From contig JAITCQ010000012.1 in the NCBI GenBank assembly GCA_031283015.1, positions 1 through 11,242 on the forward strand: 11,242 nt of DNA, written 5' to 3'. This stretch comes from Candidatus Methanoplasma sp. (lineage in GTDB: Archaea; Thermoplasmatota; Thermoplasmata; Methanomassiliicoccales; Methanomethylophilaceae). The notes under the pieces were generated by a model. That model made no database searches and was not told the DNA's origin. It worked only from the letters and a program-made list of their open reading frames with translations. The position numbers were made by a program, and so were the translations under genes. Below, one piece after another: positions 1 to 5,800 of the stretch; positions within the stretch are counted from its first letter, which is position 1, and each line of letters opens with the position of its first letter.

Positions 1-35
1 ACCTCAGGTCCCTCGGCAAAAAGAAGAGAAGATAA
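1..35 (+). CDS. Possible C-terminal tail of an upstream gene (partial)
   Basis: Frame 3 reads LRSLGKKKRR followed by TAA at 33-35. A short, strongly basic lysine/arginine tail is a common protein ending, and the stop is followed by a GC-rich inverted repeat and a T-run, as expected after a gene end. Only ten codons are visible, so no function can be given. The competing reading is that this stretch is the promoter of a gene running leftwards off the window: the minus strand carries TTTATC at 36-31 and an SD-like TGAGGT at 6-1. Confidence 0.3.
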   Translation, partial: LRSLGKKKRR

Positions 36-42
36 ACCATTT

Positions 43-71
43 GCCGGGACCTCCCGGCGCATTCATTTTTT
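43..71 (+). repeat. Perfect 7-bp inverted repeat followed by T6, directly before the helicase start
   Basis: GCCGGGA (43-49) and TCCCGGC (52-58) are perfect reverse complements separated by CC, so the transcript could form a GC-rich hairpin. A run of six T follows at 66-71 and touches the ATG at 72. The arrangement resembles a terminator for an upstream plus-strand gene, where in archaea the U-tract matters more than the stem. It could equally be an operator or a leader hairpin affecting helicase translation. The repeat itself is certain; its role is inferred. Confidence 0.5.
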
Positions 72-2816
72 ATGTCGTTCGATAAACTCAGCCCGGAACT
101 CGTCTCTGTCTTGAGGGACCGGGGCATAACGCAGCCCACAGACCCCCAGAAGGATGTCATCCCCAGAATACTGTCCGGAAAGAATGTTCTTCTCGTGGCC
201 CCCACTGGCATCGGAAAGACCGAGGCCGCGATGCTCCCGATCTTCGATTCCATCTTCAGGACAAAGGGGGGTCCCGGAATACGCTGTCTATACGTCACGC
301 CGCTGAGGGCGCTCAACAGGGACATGCTGAAAAGGATGGAGGAATACGGAGCGGCGTTGGATATCTCCGTGGGGGTCAGGCACGGGGACAGCACGCAGGC
401 GGAAAGGAACCGACAGTCACAGAAGGCCCCGGAGATCCTTATCACGACGCCGGAGACGCTGCAGGTGCTCTTTACCGGCAAGCGGCTGAGGGAACATCTG
501 AAGAACATCGAGTGGGTGGTGGTGGACGAGATCCACGAGCTGTCATGCACGGAAAGGGGCGCACAGCTCGGCGTCGCCCTTGAGCGTCTGGCAGAACTCA
601 GCGGAGAGTATCAGCGTATAGGGCTGTCCGCGACCGTGGGCGACGTGGATGACGTGAGGGACTTCCTCTCGGGCGTCGGAAGGGAGGTCGTTCTGTGCAA
701 ACACGACACCCGCAGGGAATTCGAGATCGCCGTCGAGTGCCCGCTGCCCGGCGAGGACGATGCCGTTCTCCAAGACCGACTCCAAAGCGACCCGGACATA
801 TTGGCCGTGATGAAAAGGGCTAGACAGCTGATGGAATCCGGAAGGTCCACTCTCCTATTCGTGAACACGAGGGAGACCGCCGAGTGGCTTGCCGCAAGAT
901 ATCGTCTCTGGGATGAGGATTTTTCAATAGATGTCCACCACGGGTCCCTTTCGAAGGAGAACAGGATGGGCATAGAGGACATGTTCAAGAACGGCGAGCT
1001 GAAAGCGGTGATCGCGACCTCCTCTCTGGAACTGGGGATAGACATCGGGTCCGCGGACCTTGTCATCCAGTACAACTCGCCGAGAGAGGTCTCTCGTATG
1101 ATACAGCGCGCCGGGCGCGCGGGGCACAGGATGGGCGAGGTCATCCGCTCCGTTATCCTGGCGACGGCGCCGGACGAGATCGCCGAAGCGCTGGTCATCG
1201 CCAGGAGAAGCGACGCGAAGGAACTCGAATACTTCAAAGGGAGAGCGAACCCGTTCACGGTGCTCGCTAATCAGCTGGTAGCGATGACTATGAGCGGTCG
1301 CACGGACAGGGACCTGGCCTACAGGATATTCAGAAGGTCCAATTCGTTCAGAACGTTGGAGCGCTCCGACATGGACGGCGTCCTGGAACAGCTGAAATCG
1401 ATCAAGCTGATATTCGAGGACGAGAACGGTTTCAGACGCTCGAAGAAGGGCATGCAATATTTCTACGACAACATCTCCATGATCCCCGATGAAAGGACGT
1501 ACCTCATCCGGGACATAAGCACGAGGGGGATCGTCGGGACCTTGGACGAGAGTTTCGTGGCGTCGTTCGCCGAACCATACGCAATGTTCATCGCGAAGGG
1601 CAGGACATGGAGGATCATCGAGATGCGGGAGGAGGAACTCCTTGTCGAAGAGGCGAAGGATGTGGGGTCCGTCCCGTCCTGGGCGGGCTCGGATATACCG
1701 GTGCCGTTCGAGGTCGCGATGGAAGTGGGGAGGATGCGCCGAAAGATGGAGCTTGAGAGATACCCCGGCGACGAGAGTTCCCGCAGAAGGGTCGCCGAGT
1801 ACGTTGACAGGCAAAAAGAAAAATGGCCGGTCCCCACTGACAAAACGATGACCATCGAGTCGAACGACCGCCTGGCGATATTGAACTGCTGTTTCGGCAG
1901 CAGGGTCAACGAAACCATAGCGAAGATATATTCTGCCCTGCTCACCGCGCGCCTCGGAGAGAGCATCGGCGTATCTGCCGACCCGTACCGCATCATACTC
2001 GAGCTTCCCCGGAGCGTCGACAGAAAGCTCCTGGAAACAACGTTCAGGTCCATAAAGCCCGGAACGATAGAGGCCTTGGCCCGGCTCACCATCCTTAACT
2101 CGACGTATCTGAAATGGCGTTTTGTTCATGTCGCAAAGAAGTTCGGCATAATCGAGAAGGGGGCGGACCACCGCTTCATTAATTTCAACCGTCTTTTCGA
2201 ACTCCATAAGGACACGCCCGCATACAGTGAGGCGGTTAACATGGTCCTATGGGAGGACCTGGACATCCGAAACACCGAACTTGTGACGAAGATGCTGGCG
2301 GACGGCCTGATGAAGATAGAGGTGTGCGGAATATCCCACATCGGCAACGAGGGCATCGTGAGATCGAAGGAGCTGATGCAGCCCAGGAGGGCGGACCACA
2401 CCATCCTGATGGCGCTCAAGAAGAGGCTGGAGGACGAGGTGCTCTTCGCGTCGTGCCTGAACTGCACTAACCAATGGAGAGTAAGAGTGAACGAAACGCC
2501 TCCGCATTTCAAATGTCCCAGATGCAACGGGAACATGGTGGCGCTCCTCAAAGGATATGAACGGGACAGCATAAAATGCATCAAAATGAAGGAGCGCAGC
2601 GAACAGGAGAAGAGGGATGCCCTGAGGGTGTCGCGCAACGCGAACCTCGTCAACGAGTACGGGAAAAAGGCGGCGATCGTCCTTGCGGGCAGGGGCATTG
2701 GCCCGGACGGCGCGTCCAGGATCTTGAGGGGTATGCACGTCGACGAGGACGACTTCCTCCGCGACATAATGAACGCGGAGGTCCTTTACGCAAAGAACAA
2801 GCGTTTCTGGGACTGA
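72..2816 (+). CDS. lhr: Lhr-family superfamily 2 helicase with C-terminal zinc motif
   Basis: An ATP-dependent nucleic-acid helicase of the archaeal Lhr (large helicase-related) group, a family linked to DNA repair and RNA metabolism. All helicase motifs are visible in the 914-residue product: Q-motif region around 20-26, Walker A APTGIGKT (43-50), motif Ia TPLRALNRD, DEIH (152-155), SAT (186-188), motif IV LLFVNTRETAEWLA (261-274), motif V ATSSLELGIDIG (315-326) and motif VI QRAGRAGHR (345-353). The C-terminal half carries the Lhr-type winged-helix and accessory regions. CLNC (795-798) and CPRC (815-818) form a likely Cys4 zinc ribbon, followed by a conserved-looking AGRGIGP segment near the C-terminus. 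The start at 72 fits because the helicase core begins within a few residues. No Shine-Dalgarno sequence precedes it; a T6 run touches the ATG. The stop abuts the rlmE stop. The cysteine motif suggests the aLhr1-like subgroup, but that subgroup call is tentative. Confidence 0.93.
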   Translation: MSFDKLSPELVSVLRDRGITQPTDPQKDVIPRILSGKNVLLVAPTGIGKTEAAMLPIFDSIFRTKGGPGIRCLYVTPLRALNRDMLKRMEEYGAALDISVGVRHGDSTQAERNRQSQKAPEILITTPETLQVLFTGKRLREHLKNIEWVVVDEIHELSCTERGAQLGVALERLAELSGEYQRIGLSATVGDVDDVRDFLSGVGREVVLCKHDTRREFEIAVECPLPGEDDAVLQDRLQSDPDILAVMKRARQLMESGRSTLLFVNTRETAEWLAARYRLWDEDFSIDVHHGSLSKENRMGIEDMFKNGELKAVIATSSLELGIDIGSADLVIQYNSPREVSRMIQRAGRAGHRMGEVIRSVILATAPDEIAEALVIARRSDAKELEYFKGRANPFTVLANQLVAMTMSGRTDRDLAYRIFRRSNSFRTLERSDMDGVLEQLKSIKLIFEDENGFRRSKKGMQYFYDNISMIPDERTYLIRDISTRGIVGTLDESFVASFAEPYAMFIAKGRTWRIIEMREEELLVEEAKDVGSVPSWAGSDIPVPFEVAMEVGRMRRKMELERYPGDESSRRRVAEYVDRQKEKWPVPTDKTMTIESNDRLAILNCCFGSRVNETIAKIYSALLTARLGESIGVSADPYRIILELPRSVDRKLLETTFRSIKPGTIEALARLTILNSTYLKWRFVHVAKKFGIIEKGADHRFINFNRLFELHKDTPAYSEAVNMVLWEDLDIRNTELVTKMLADGLMKIEVCGISHIGNEGIVRSKELMQPRRADHTILMALKKRLEDEVLFASCLNCTNQWRVRVNETPPHFKCPRCNGNMVALLKGYERDSIKCIKMKERSEQEKRDALRVSRNANLVNEYGKKAAIVLAGRGIGPDGASRILRGMHVDEDDFLRDIMNAEVLYAKNKRFWD

Positions 2817-3500
2817 TCAGATGTTCCCGCCCTTCGGCATGAATTCCGGTCTCTTTTCCTCTTCCCTCATATCTTTCAGCTTGACGTTCTTCGAGGCGAG
2901 GAATCCTTTGCATATGACGTAAACTTCGGAGGATGTATCTCTAGACGCCGCCGGCGAATGCACCTTCACCGAAACGAATCGCTGTTCCAATTCTTTCAGG
3001 AGGGAGTCCGTCATGTCCCCCATGAACACTTTCACCACCATTCTGCCCCCCTTTTTCAGTATCCTGTCGCAGACCGCGACCGCATACATGCAAAGGTCCA
3101 CGGAACGGGCGTGGTCGGTGGAGTAACTTCCCCCTATGTTCGGCGCCATGTCTGAAAGCACGATGTCCGCTTTTCCTCCGACCGTCTCCAAAAGTTCCCT
3201 CATGGTGCCGTCTTCGGTTATGTCGCCGATGATGGTGACGACGCCGTCCAGCGGCCTTATGTACCGGAGGTCCACGCCTACCACTCGACCGCCGTCGCCG
3301 ACACGTTCCTTCGCCACCTGGAGCCAGCCGCCGGGCGACGCTCCTAGGTCGACGACCGAATCCCCCTCTCTGAAGATGTTGAAACGTTCGTCTATCTGCA
3401 TCAGCTTAAATGACGCTCTGGACCTGTAATGGAGCTTTTTCGCTAATTTATAGTAATGCTCGTGCTTCCTTTCCTGGACCCAACGGTCGTGCAGCGACAT
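2817..3500 (-). CDS. rlmE: 23S rRNA 2'-O-ribose uridine methyltransferase (RlmE/FtsJ family)
   Basis: A SAM-dependent RrmJ/FtsJ-type enzyme that methylates the ribose 2'-OH of a uridine in 23S rRNA (U2552 in E. coli). The SAM-binding motif is VVDLGASPGGW (49-59). The catalytic K-D-K-E tetrad is visible as K32 (SFKL), D117 (LSDMAPN), K157 (VVKVF) and E192 (SSEVYV), with nearly the same spacing as E. coli K38-D124-K164-E199. The product is 227 aa from the ATG at 3500-3498; the last ~25 residues form a charged archaeal-type extension. An in-frame ATG at 3533 would add 11 residues, but the TATA-like TTTATC (3529-3524) would then lie inside the gene. That box is about 27 bp before the 3500 start and there is no SD, so a leaderless mRNA starting at 3500 is preferred. 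It is convergent with the helicase and divergent from purM. Confidence 0.93.
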   Translation of the reverse strand: MSLHDRWVQERKHEHYYKLAKKLHYRSRASFKLMQIDERFNIFREGDSVVDLGASPGGWLQVAKERVGDGGRVVGVDLRYIRPLDGVVTIIGDITEDGTMRELLETVGGKADIVLSDMAPNIGGSYSTDHARSVDLCMYAVAVCDRILKKGGRMVVKVFMGDMTDSLLKELEQRFVSVKVHSPAASRDTSSEVYVICKGFLASKNVKLKDMREEEKRPEFMPKGGNI

Positions 3501-3535
3501 TGTGAAGGGGTACGAACTAGTTCGATAAACCATTT
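3501..3535 (-). promoter_or_regulatory. rlmE promoter (TATA box) with overlapping 12-bp palindrome
   Basis: On the minus strand TTTATC lies at 3529-3524, about 27 bp before the rlmE ATG at 3500, which is the spacing of an archaeal TATA box for a leaderless transcript. A perfect palindrome CGAACTAGTTCG at 3513-3524 touches the TATA box and sits between it and the predicted start, where a bound repressor would block polymerase. The TATA assignment rests on spacing and composition only. Confidence 0.5.
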
Positions 3536-3560
3536 TGTGTCCTTTTGGGGGCCGTGTGTG

Positions 3561-3599
3561 AAAACTAATAAGGGGATGAGCCTATTACCCGGTGAGACC
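3561..3599 (+). promoter_or_regulatory. purM promoter and ribosome binding site
   Basis: The A/T-rich ACTAATAA (3564-3571) is a plausible TATA box, predicting transcription start near 3592 and a leader of about ten bases. GGTGA at 3591-3595 matches the archaeal anti-Shine-Dalgarno and ends five bases before the ATG at 3601. This supports ATG 3601 over the in-frame GTG at 3592, which would lie inside the SD itself. Confidence 0.5.
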
Positions 3600-3600
3600 A

Positions 3601-4620
3601 ATGCCAAAGGGGTGGACATATTCAAAAGCCGGCGTCAATATCGACGATAAATCAAAAGCGATAAGCTCGCTTGTGGGGGAACTCAGATTCAGGAGGGAGG
3701 GCGTCGGACAGATGGTCCGTATCCCGGACCTCTTCGCAAGCCTGATAGACTTCGGCGACAAATATCTCACGATGGCGACCGACGGCGTCGGATCGAAACT
3801 CCTGATCGCAAAGGAACTCGGTATCTGGGACACCGTGGGCATAGACTGCATCGCGATGAACGTGAACGACACCATATGCGTCAACGCCGAGCCGATATCC
3901 TTCGTAGACTATATCGCCATAGACCGTCCGGACGATACGGTGACCAAAGAGATCGGTATCGGTCTGCAAAAAGGCGCGGAAATGTCCGGCATGGAGATCG
4001 TCGGAGGCGAGATCGCGGTCCTTCCGGAGATCGTGAACTGTCTCGATCTTTCAGGGACATGCCTTGGGTTCGTGGATAAAGCGCGCGCGATCACCGGCGA
4101 GAAGTGCGAAGAGGGTGACGTGATCCTCGGCATAAGATCGTCGGGAATGCATTCCAACGGATTCACATTGGCCAGAAAAGTATTGGAATCCTCGAACGTA
4201 TCTTTGAACGATAAGGTCAAAGGTCTCTCCGGCAAAATAGGAGCGGAGCTCCTCACGCCGACCGAGATATACGTGAAGCAAGTGCTTGACATCACGAGAG
4301 ATCACGAGGTGCACGGGCTTGCGGACATAACCGGCGGAGGTCTCAGGAACATCTGCCGCATGAAGAAGGGTCTGAGGTACGTCATCAGCGATCCGATCGC
4401 CCCCGCCCCCATATTCAATGTCATCCGGGAGCTGGGAGACGTTGAGGACCGGGAAATGTACCAGACGTTCAATATGAGCATGGGTTTCACGATGATCCTG
4501 CCCGAATCTGATGCCAATGATGTCGTTAAAAGATACAAGAACACGGAAATTGTGGGAAGGGTCGAGAAGGGGAGCGGGGTTCTTTTGGAACCCTGCGGCA
4601 TCCTTTACGAGCGTTATTGA
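3601..4620 (+). CDS. purM: Phosphoribosylformylglycinamidine cyclo-ligase (AIR synthetase)
   Basis: PurM (EC 6.3.3.1) closes the imidazole ring of FGAM with ATP, giving aminoimidazole ribonucleotide (AIR) in cytoplasmic purine synthesis. The 339-aa product has family-typical length. Family motifs are YSKAGVNID near the N-terminus (7-15), the ATP/substrate segment DGVGSK (61-66), the metal-binding region MNVNDTICVNAEP (86-98), SGMHSNGFTLARKV (181-194), the glycine-rich HGLADITGGGLRN (248-260) and FNMSMGF (310-316). ATG 3601 is chosen over an in-frame GTG at 3592 because GGTGA lies five bases upstream of it. It is transcribed alone, divergently from rlmE, and its last 7 bp overlap the end of the convergent DUF531 gene. 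AIR is also the substrate of ThiC, encoded at the right end of the window. Confidence 0.95.
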   Translation: MPKGWTYSKAGVNIDDKSKAISSLVGELRFRREGVGQMVRIPDLFASLIDFGDKYLTMATDGVGSKLLIAKELGIWDTVGIDCIAMNVNDTICVNAEPISFVDYIAIDRPDDTVTKEIGIGLQKGAEMSGMEIVGGEIAVLPEIVNCLDLSGTCLGFVDKARAITGEKCEEGDVILGIRSSGMHSNGFTLARKVLESSNVSLNDKVKGLSGKIGAELLTPTEIYVKQVLDITRDHEVHGLADITGGGLRNICRMKKGLRYVISDPIAPAPIFNVIRELGDVEDREMYQTFNMSMGFTMILPESDANDVVKRYKNTEIVGRVEKGSGVLLEPCGILYERY

Positions 4621-5153
4621 TCCAGCTTGGATTTTATAGCGCCGCATACCGCTCCGAGCGCGGTGCATGTTTCGAGCGAGAAGCCTCCGCCGGTGACGTC
4701 CATATGGTATTCCGGTATCGCGGCGATGTCCTTGGGGACCCCGTGCGGCCCGATGCCGAATATCAGCATCACGCTCTTCCCTCCTTTGACCATGTCCGCC
4801 ACTTCGCCGGCGCTCGTCCTTTTCTTTTCGTCGGGTTTGCTTGTGGTGAGTATCGGTTCTCCGAGCTGCGGGGGGAAACCCTTCGACGGATACGGGAACG
4901 TGCTGAACCTCCCCTTTTCGGCGAGCTGCACGAAATATTCCCCGCCGCCTCCGATGCTGGTGGTGCCCGCCACCCATTCCGCGATCTCCGCGGGGGTCCT
5001 CGCGTCCTCCGGGATCGGAAACCCGAAAAGCGCCAGGTTCATGCCGAAGGCCATCGCCAGACCGCCCGTCCTCGCGATGACCCTTCTGTGAGGCTCCCTG
5101 AATTTGTTCGGGTCGTATGAATTGTAAAGCGCGATCGTGATCCTTCCCCTCAT
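4614..5153 (-). CDS. DUF531 family protein, putative SPOUT-type RNA methyltransferase
   Basis: A 179-aa soluble archaeal protein that I recognise as DUF531 from its N-terminus (ITIALYNSYDP) and overall layout; no function is established. The C-terminal half reads like a SPOUT methyltransferase cofactor site: LIFGIGPHGVPKDI (130-143), then DVTGGGFSLETCTALGAV (152-169), comparable to the SPOUT G-x-x-G-hP loop and the S-L-x-x-x-x-A-h helix that form the SAM-binding trefoil knot. An acceptor would most likely be tRNA or rRNA, but that is inference. ATG 5153 is preferred over an in-frame GTG at 5159, because GAGGAG ends nine bases before the ATG but only three before the GTG. It starts 2 nt after the stop of the small upstream gene, so the two are probably co-transcribed and translationally coupled. 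Its 3' end overlaps purM by 7 bp. Confidence 0.82.
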   Translation of the reverse strand: MRGRITIALYNSYDPNKFREPHRRVIARTGGLAMAFGMNLALFGFPIPEDARTPAEIAEWVAGTTSIGGGGEYFVQLAEKGRFSTFPYPSKGFPPQLGEPILTTSKPDEKKRTSAGEVADMVKGGKSVMLIFGIGPHGVPKDIAAIPEYHMDVTGGGFSLETCTALGAVCGAIKSKLDQ

Positions 5154-5155
5154 CG

Positions 5156-5320
5156 TCACACTCTCCTCGGCTTTCTCCTTCCCGCGATAGCGTGCGCGTC
5201 GCCGTCGAGGAATATCTCATAATCGGGATTCTCGGCCTGTATCCTCTGTATCTCCTGCAGGACCTGCGCAAGCGTGAGATCGCTTGTCCTTATGTCGATG
5301 AATATCTTATCTGATTCCAA
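5156..5320 (-). CDS. 54-aa conserved-looking small protein with TTG start, upstream of the DUF531 gene
   Basis: This short gene is easy to miss because it starts with TTG. The protein begins ESDKIFIDIRTSDLTL after the initiator and continues with an amphipathic helix rich in Q, E and I, then EIFLDGDAHAIAGRR and a basic tail ending KPRRV. The pattern is a beta strand, helix, beta hairpin and arginine/lysine-rich end; there are no cysteines and no membrane segment. Support for its reality: a strong SD GGGGAGGG (5334-5327) ends six bases before the TTG, a TATA box lies at 5369-5362, and its TGA falls 2 nt before the DUF531 ATG, so both look like one operon. An upstream in-frame stop at 5365-5363 rules out a longer version, and no ATG or GTG start is available in frame. 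I cannot assign a named family. The basic tail hints at RNA binding (inference). Confidence 0.8.
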   Translation of the reverse strand: MESDKIFIDIRTSDLTLAQVLQEIQRIQAENPDYEIFLDGDAHAIAGRRKPRRV

Positions 5321-5326
5321 AGGATG

Positions 5327-5370
5327 CCCTCCCCGGCTGCGGCCGCGCAGTATGTATGCGCATTATATCA
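5327..5370 (-). promoter_or_regulatory. Promoter and RBS of the small-protein/DUF531 operon
   Basis: The minus strand carries GATATAAT (5369-5362) after a T-rich run that also follows the tRNA 3' end, predicting transcription start near 5341. An 8-bp palindrome ATGCGCAT (5363-5356) sits just downstream of the box. A hairpin-capable CTGCG/CGCAG pair with a 4-nt loop (5337-5350) lies at the predicted start. The SD GGGGAGGG is at 5334-5327. Confidence 0.55.
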
Positions 5371-5380
5371 AAAGAAAGTA
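5371..5380 (-). terminator. T-rich tract after tRNA-Phe
   Basis: Directly after the encoded CCA the minus strand reads TACTTTCTTT and continues with T. T-rich tracts are the usual termination signal for archaeal RNA polymerase, so this is the probable end of the tRNA transcript. It also forms the upstream edge of the next promoter. No hairpin is present. Confidence 0.4.
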
Positions 5381-5456
5381 TGGTGCCGTGAGCCGGGCTC
5401 GAACCAGCGACTTCATGATCTTCAGTCATGCACTCTCCCAACTGAGTTACCACGGC
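5381..5456 (-). tRNA. tRNA-Phe (anticodon GAA), CCA encoded
   Basis: The minus strand folds into a complete 76-nt cloverleaf. The acceptor stem pairs GCCGTGG with TCACGGC (one G-T pair at the base), the D arm is ACTC/GAGT around AGTTGGGA, and the anticodon stem is CATGA/TCATG around the loop CTGAAGA with anticodon GAA. The variable loop is AAGTC and the T arm is GCTGG/CCGGC around TTCGAGC, followed by discriminator A73 and a genomically encoded CCA at 5383-5381. There is no intron. GAA reads UUC/UUU, so the tRNA carries phenylalanine. It has its own TATA box and probably its own transcript. Confidence 0.97.
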
Positions 5457-5481
5457 GTACTTCCCCCTATTGCTGGTTTTC

Positions 5482-5490
5482 TATTATAAA
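5482..5490 (-). promoter_or_regulatory. TATA box of tRNA-Phe
   Basis: TTTATAATA on the minus strand (5490-5482) is centred about 30 bp upstream of the tRNA 5' end at 5456, a near-consensus archaeal TATA box at the expected distance. It lies just after the stop of the small membrane protein gene, so the tRNA can be transcribed independently of the gyrase operon. Confidence 0.7.
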
Positions 5491-5504
5491 GTTTCCTGAC
5501 CCAT

Positions 5505-5798
5505 TCATTCTTTCGGCATCTTCCCTTTCGGCGAGATCTCTTCGGCGCGGTCCGTCCCGGCGCCGGGCTTTTTCAGCACCAGGCCTTTGAAAGTTCCGAA
5601 CGTCTCTTCCATCGCGGCGGCCCGGGAGATCATGTTCCACGCGCTTATCGAGCATGCCGCGAAACAGATGACGGTCACCCCCGTGAGTATCAGGTACTTC
5701 TCGCGCCCGTCGGCTGACGAGAGCATGAAGAACACGAAGAATATGCATGCTGCGGCCCATGCTGCGGCCGCTGTCATCCATATCCTTTCGGGGTGCAT
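5505..5798 (-). CDS. Small two-helix membrane protein at the end of the gyrase operon
   Basis: A 97-aa protein I do not recognise. It has two hydrophobic segments, about residues 8-28 (alanine- and phenylalanine-rich) and 36-58 (LILTGVTVICFAACSI), joined by a short charged turn (SSADGREK), so a membrane hairpin is likely. A polar, lysine-rich tail of about 35 residues follows, with glycine/proline runs (KKPGAGTDRAEE). Both helices are short of charge, so no catalytic site is apparent. ATG 5798 is chosen over the GTG at 5804, which would lie inside the SD: GAGGAG ends five bases before the ATG. The gene starts 2 nt after the gyrA stop, so it is almost certainly co-transcribed with gyrB-gyrA and coupled to gyrA translation. 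No link to gyrase function is known to me. Confidence 0.78.
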   Translation of the reverse strand: MHPERIWMTAAAAWAAACIFFVFFMLSSADGREKYLILTGVTVICFAACSISAWNMISRAAAMEETFGTFKGLVLKKPGAGTDRAEEISPKGKMPKE

Positions 5799-5800
5799 CG

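Noticed and set aside
924..2207. 427-codon open frame antisense to the helicase
   Set aside because: It lies fully opposite a gene with all helicase motifs; long antisense frames are common in GC-rich DNA, and the translation is R/P/H-rich with no recognisable domain.
4051..5271. 406-codon minus-strand open frame spanning DUF531 and antisense purM
   Set aside because: It runs out of frame through the DUF531 and 54-aa genes, which have SDs and sensible sequence; its own translation is low-complexity R/G/H-rich.
5327..5350. GC-rich hairpin before the 54-aa gene as a riboswitch or terminator
   Set aside because: Only a 5-bp stem with a 4-nt loop and no conserved aptamer-like sequence; noted within the promoter entry only.
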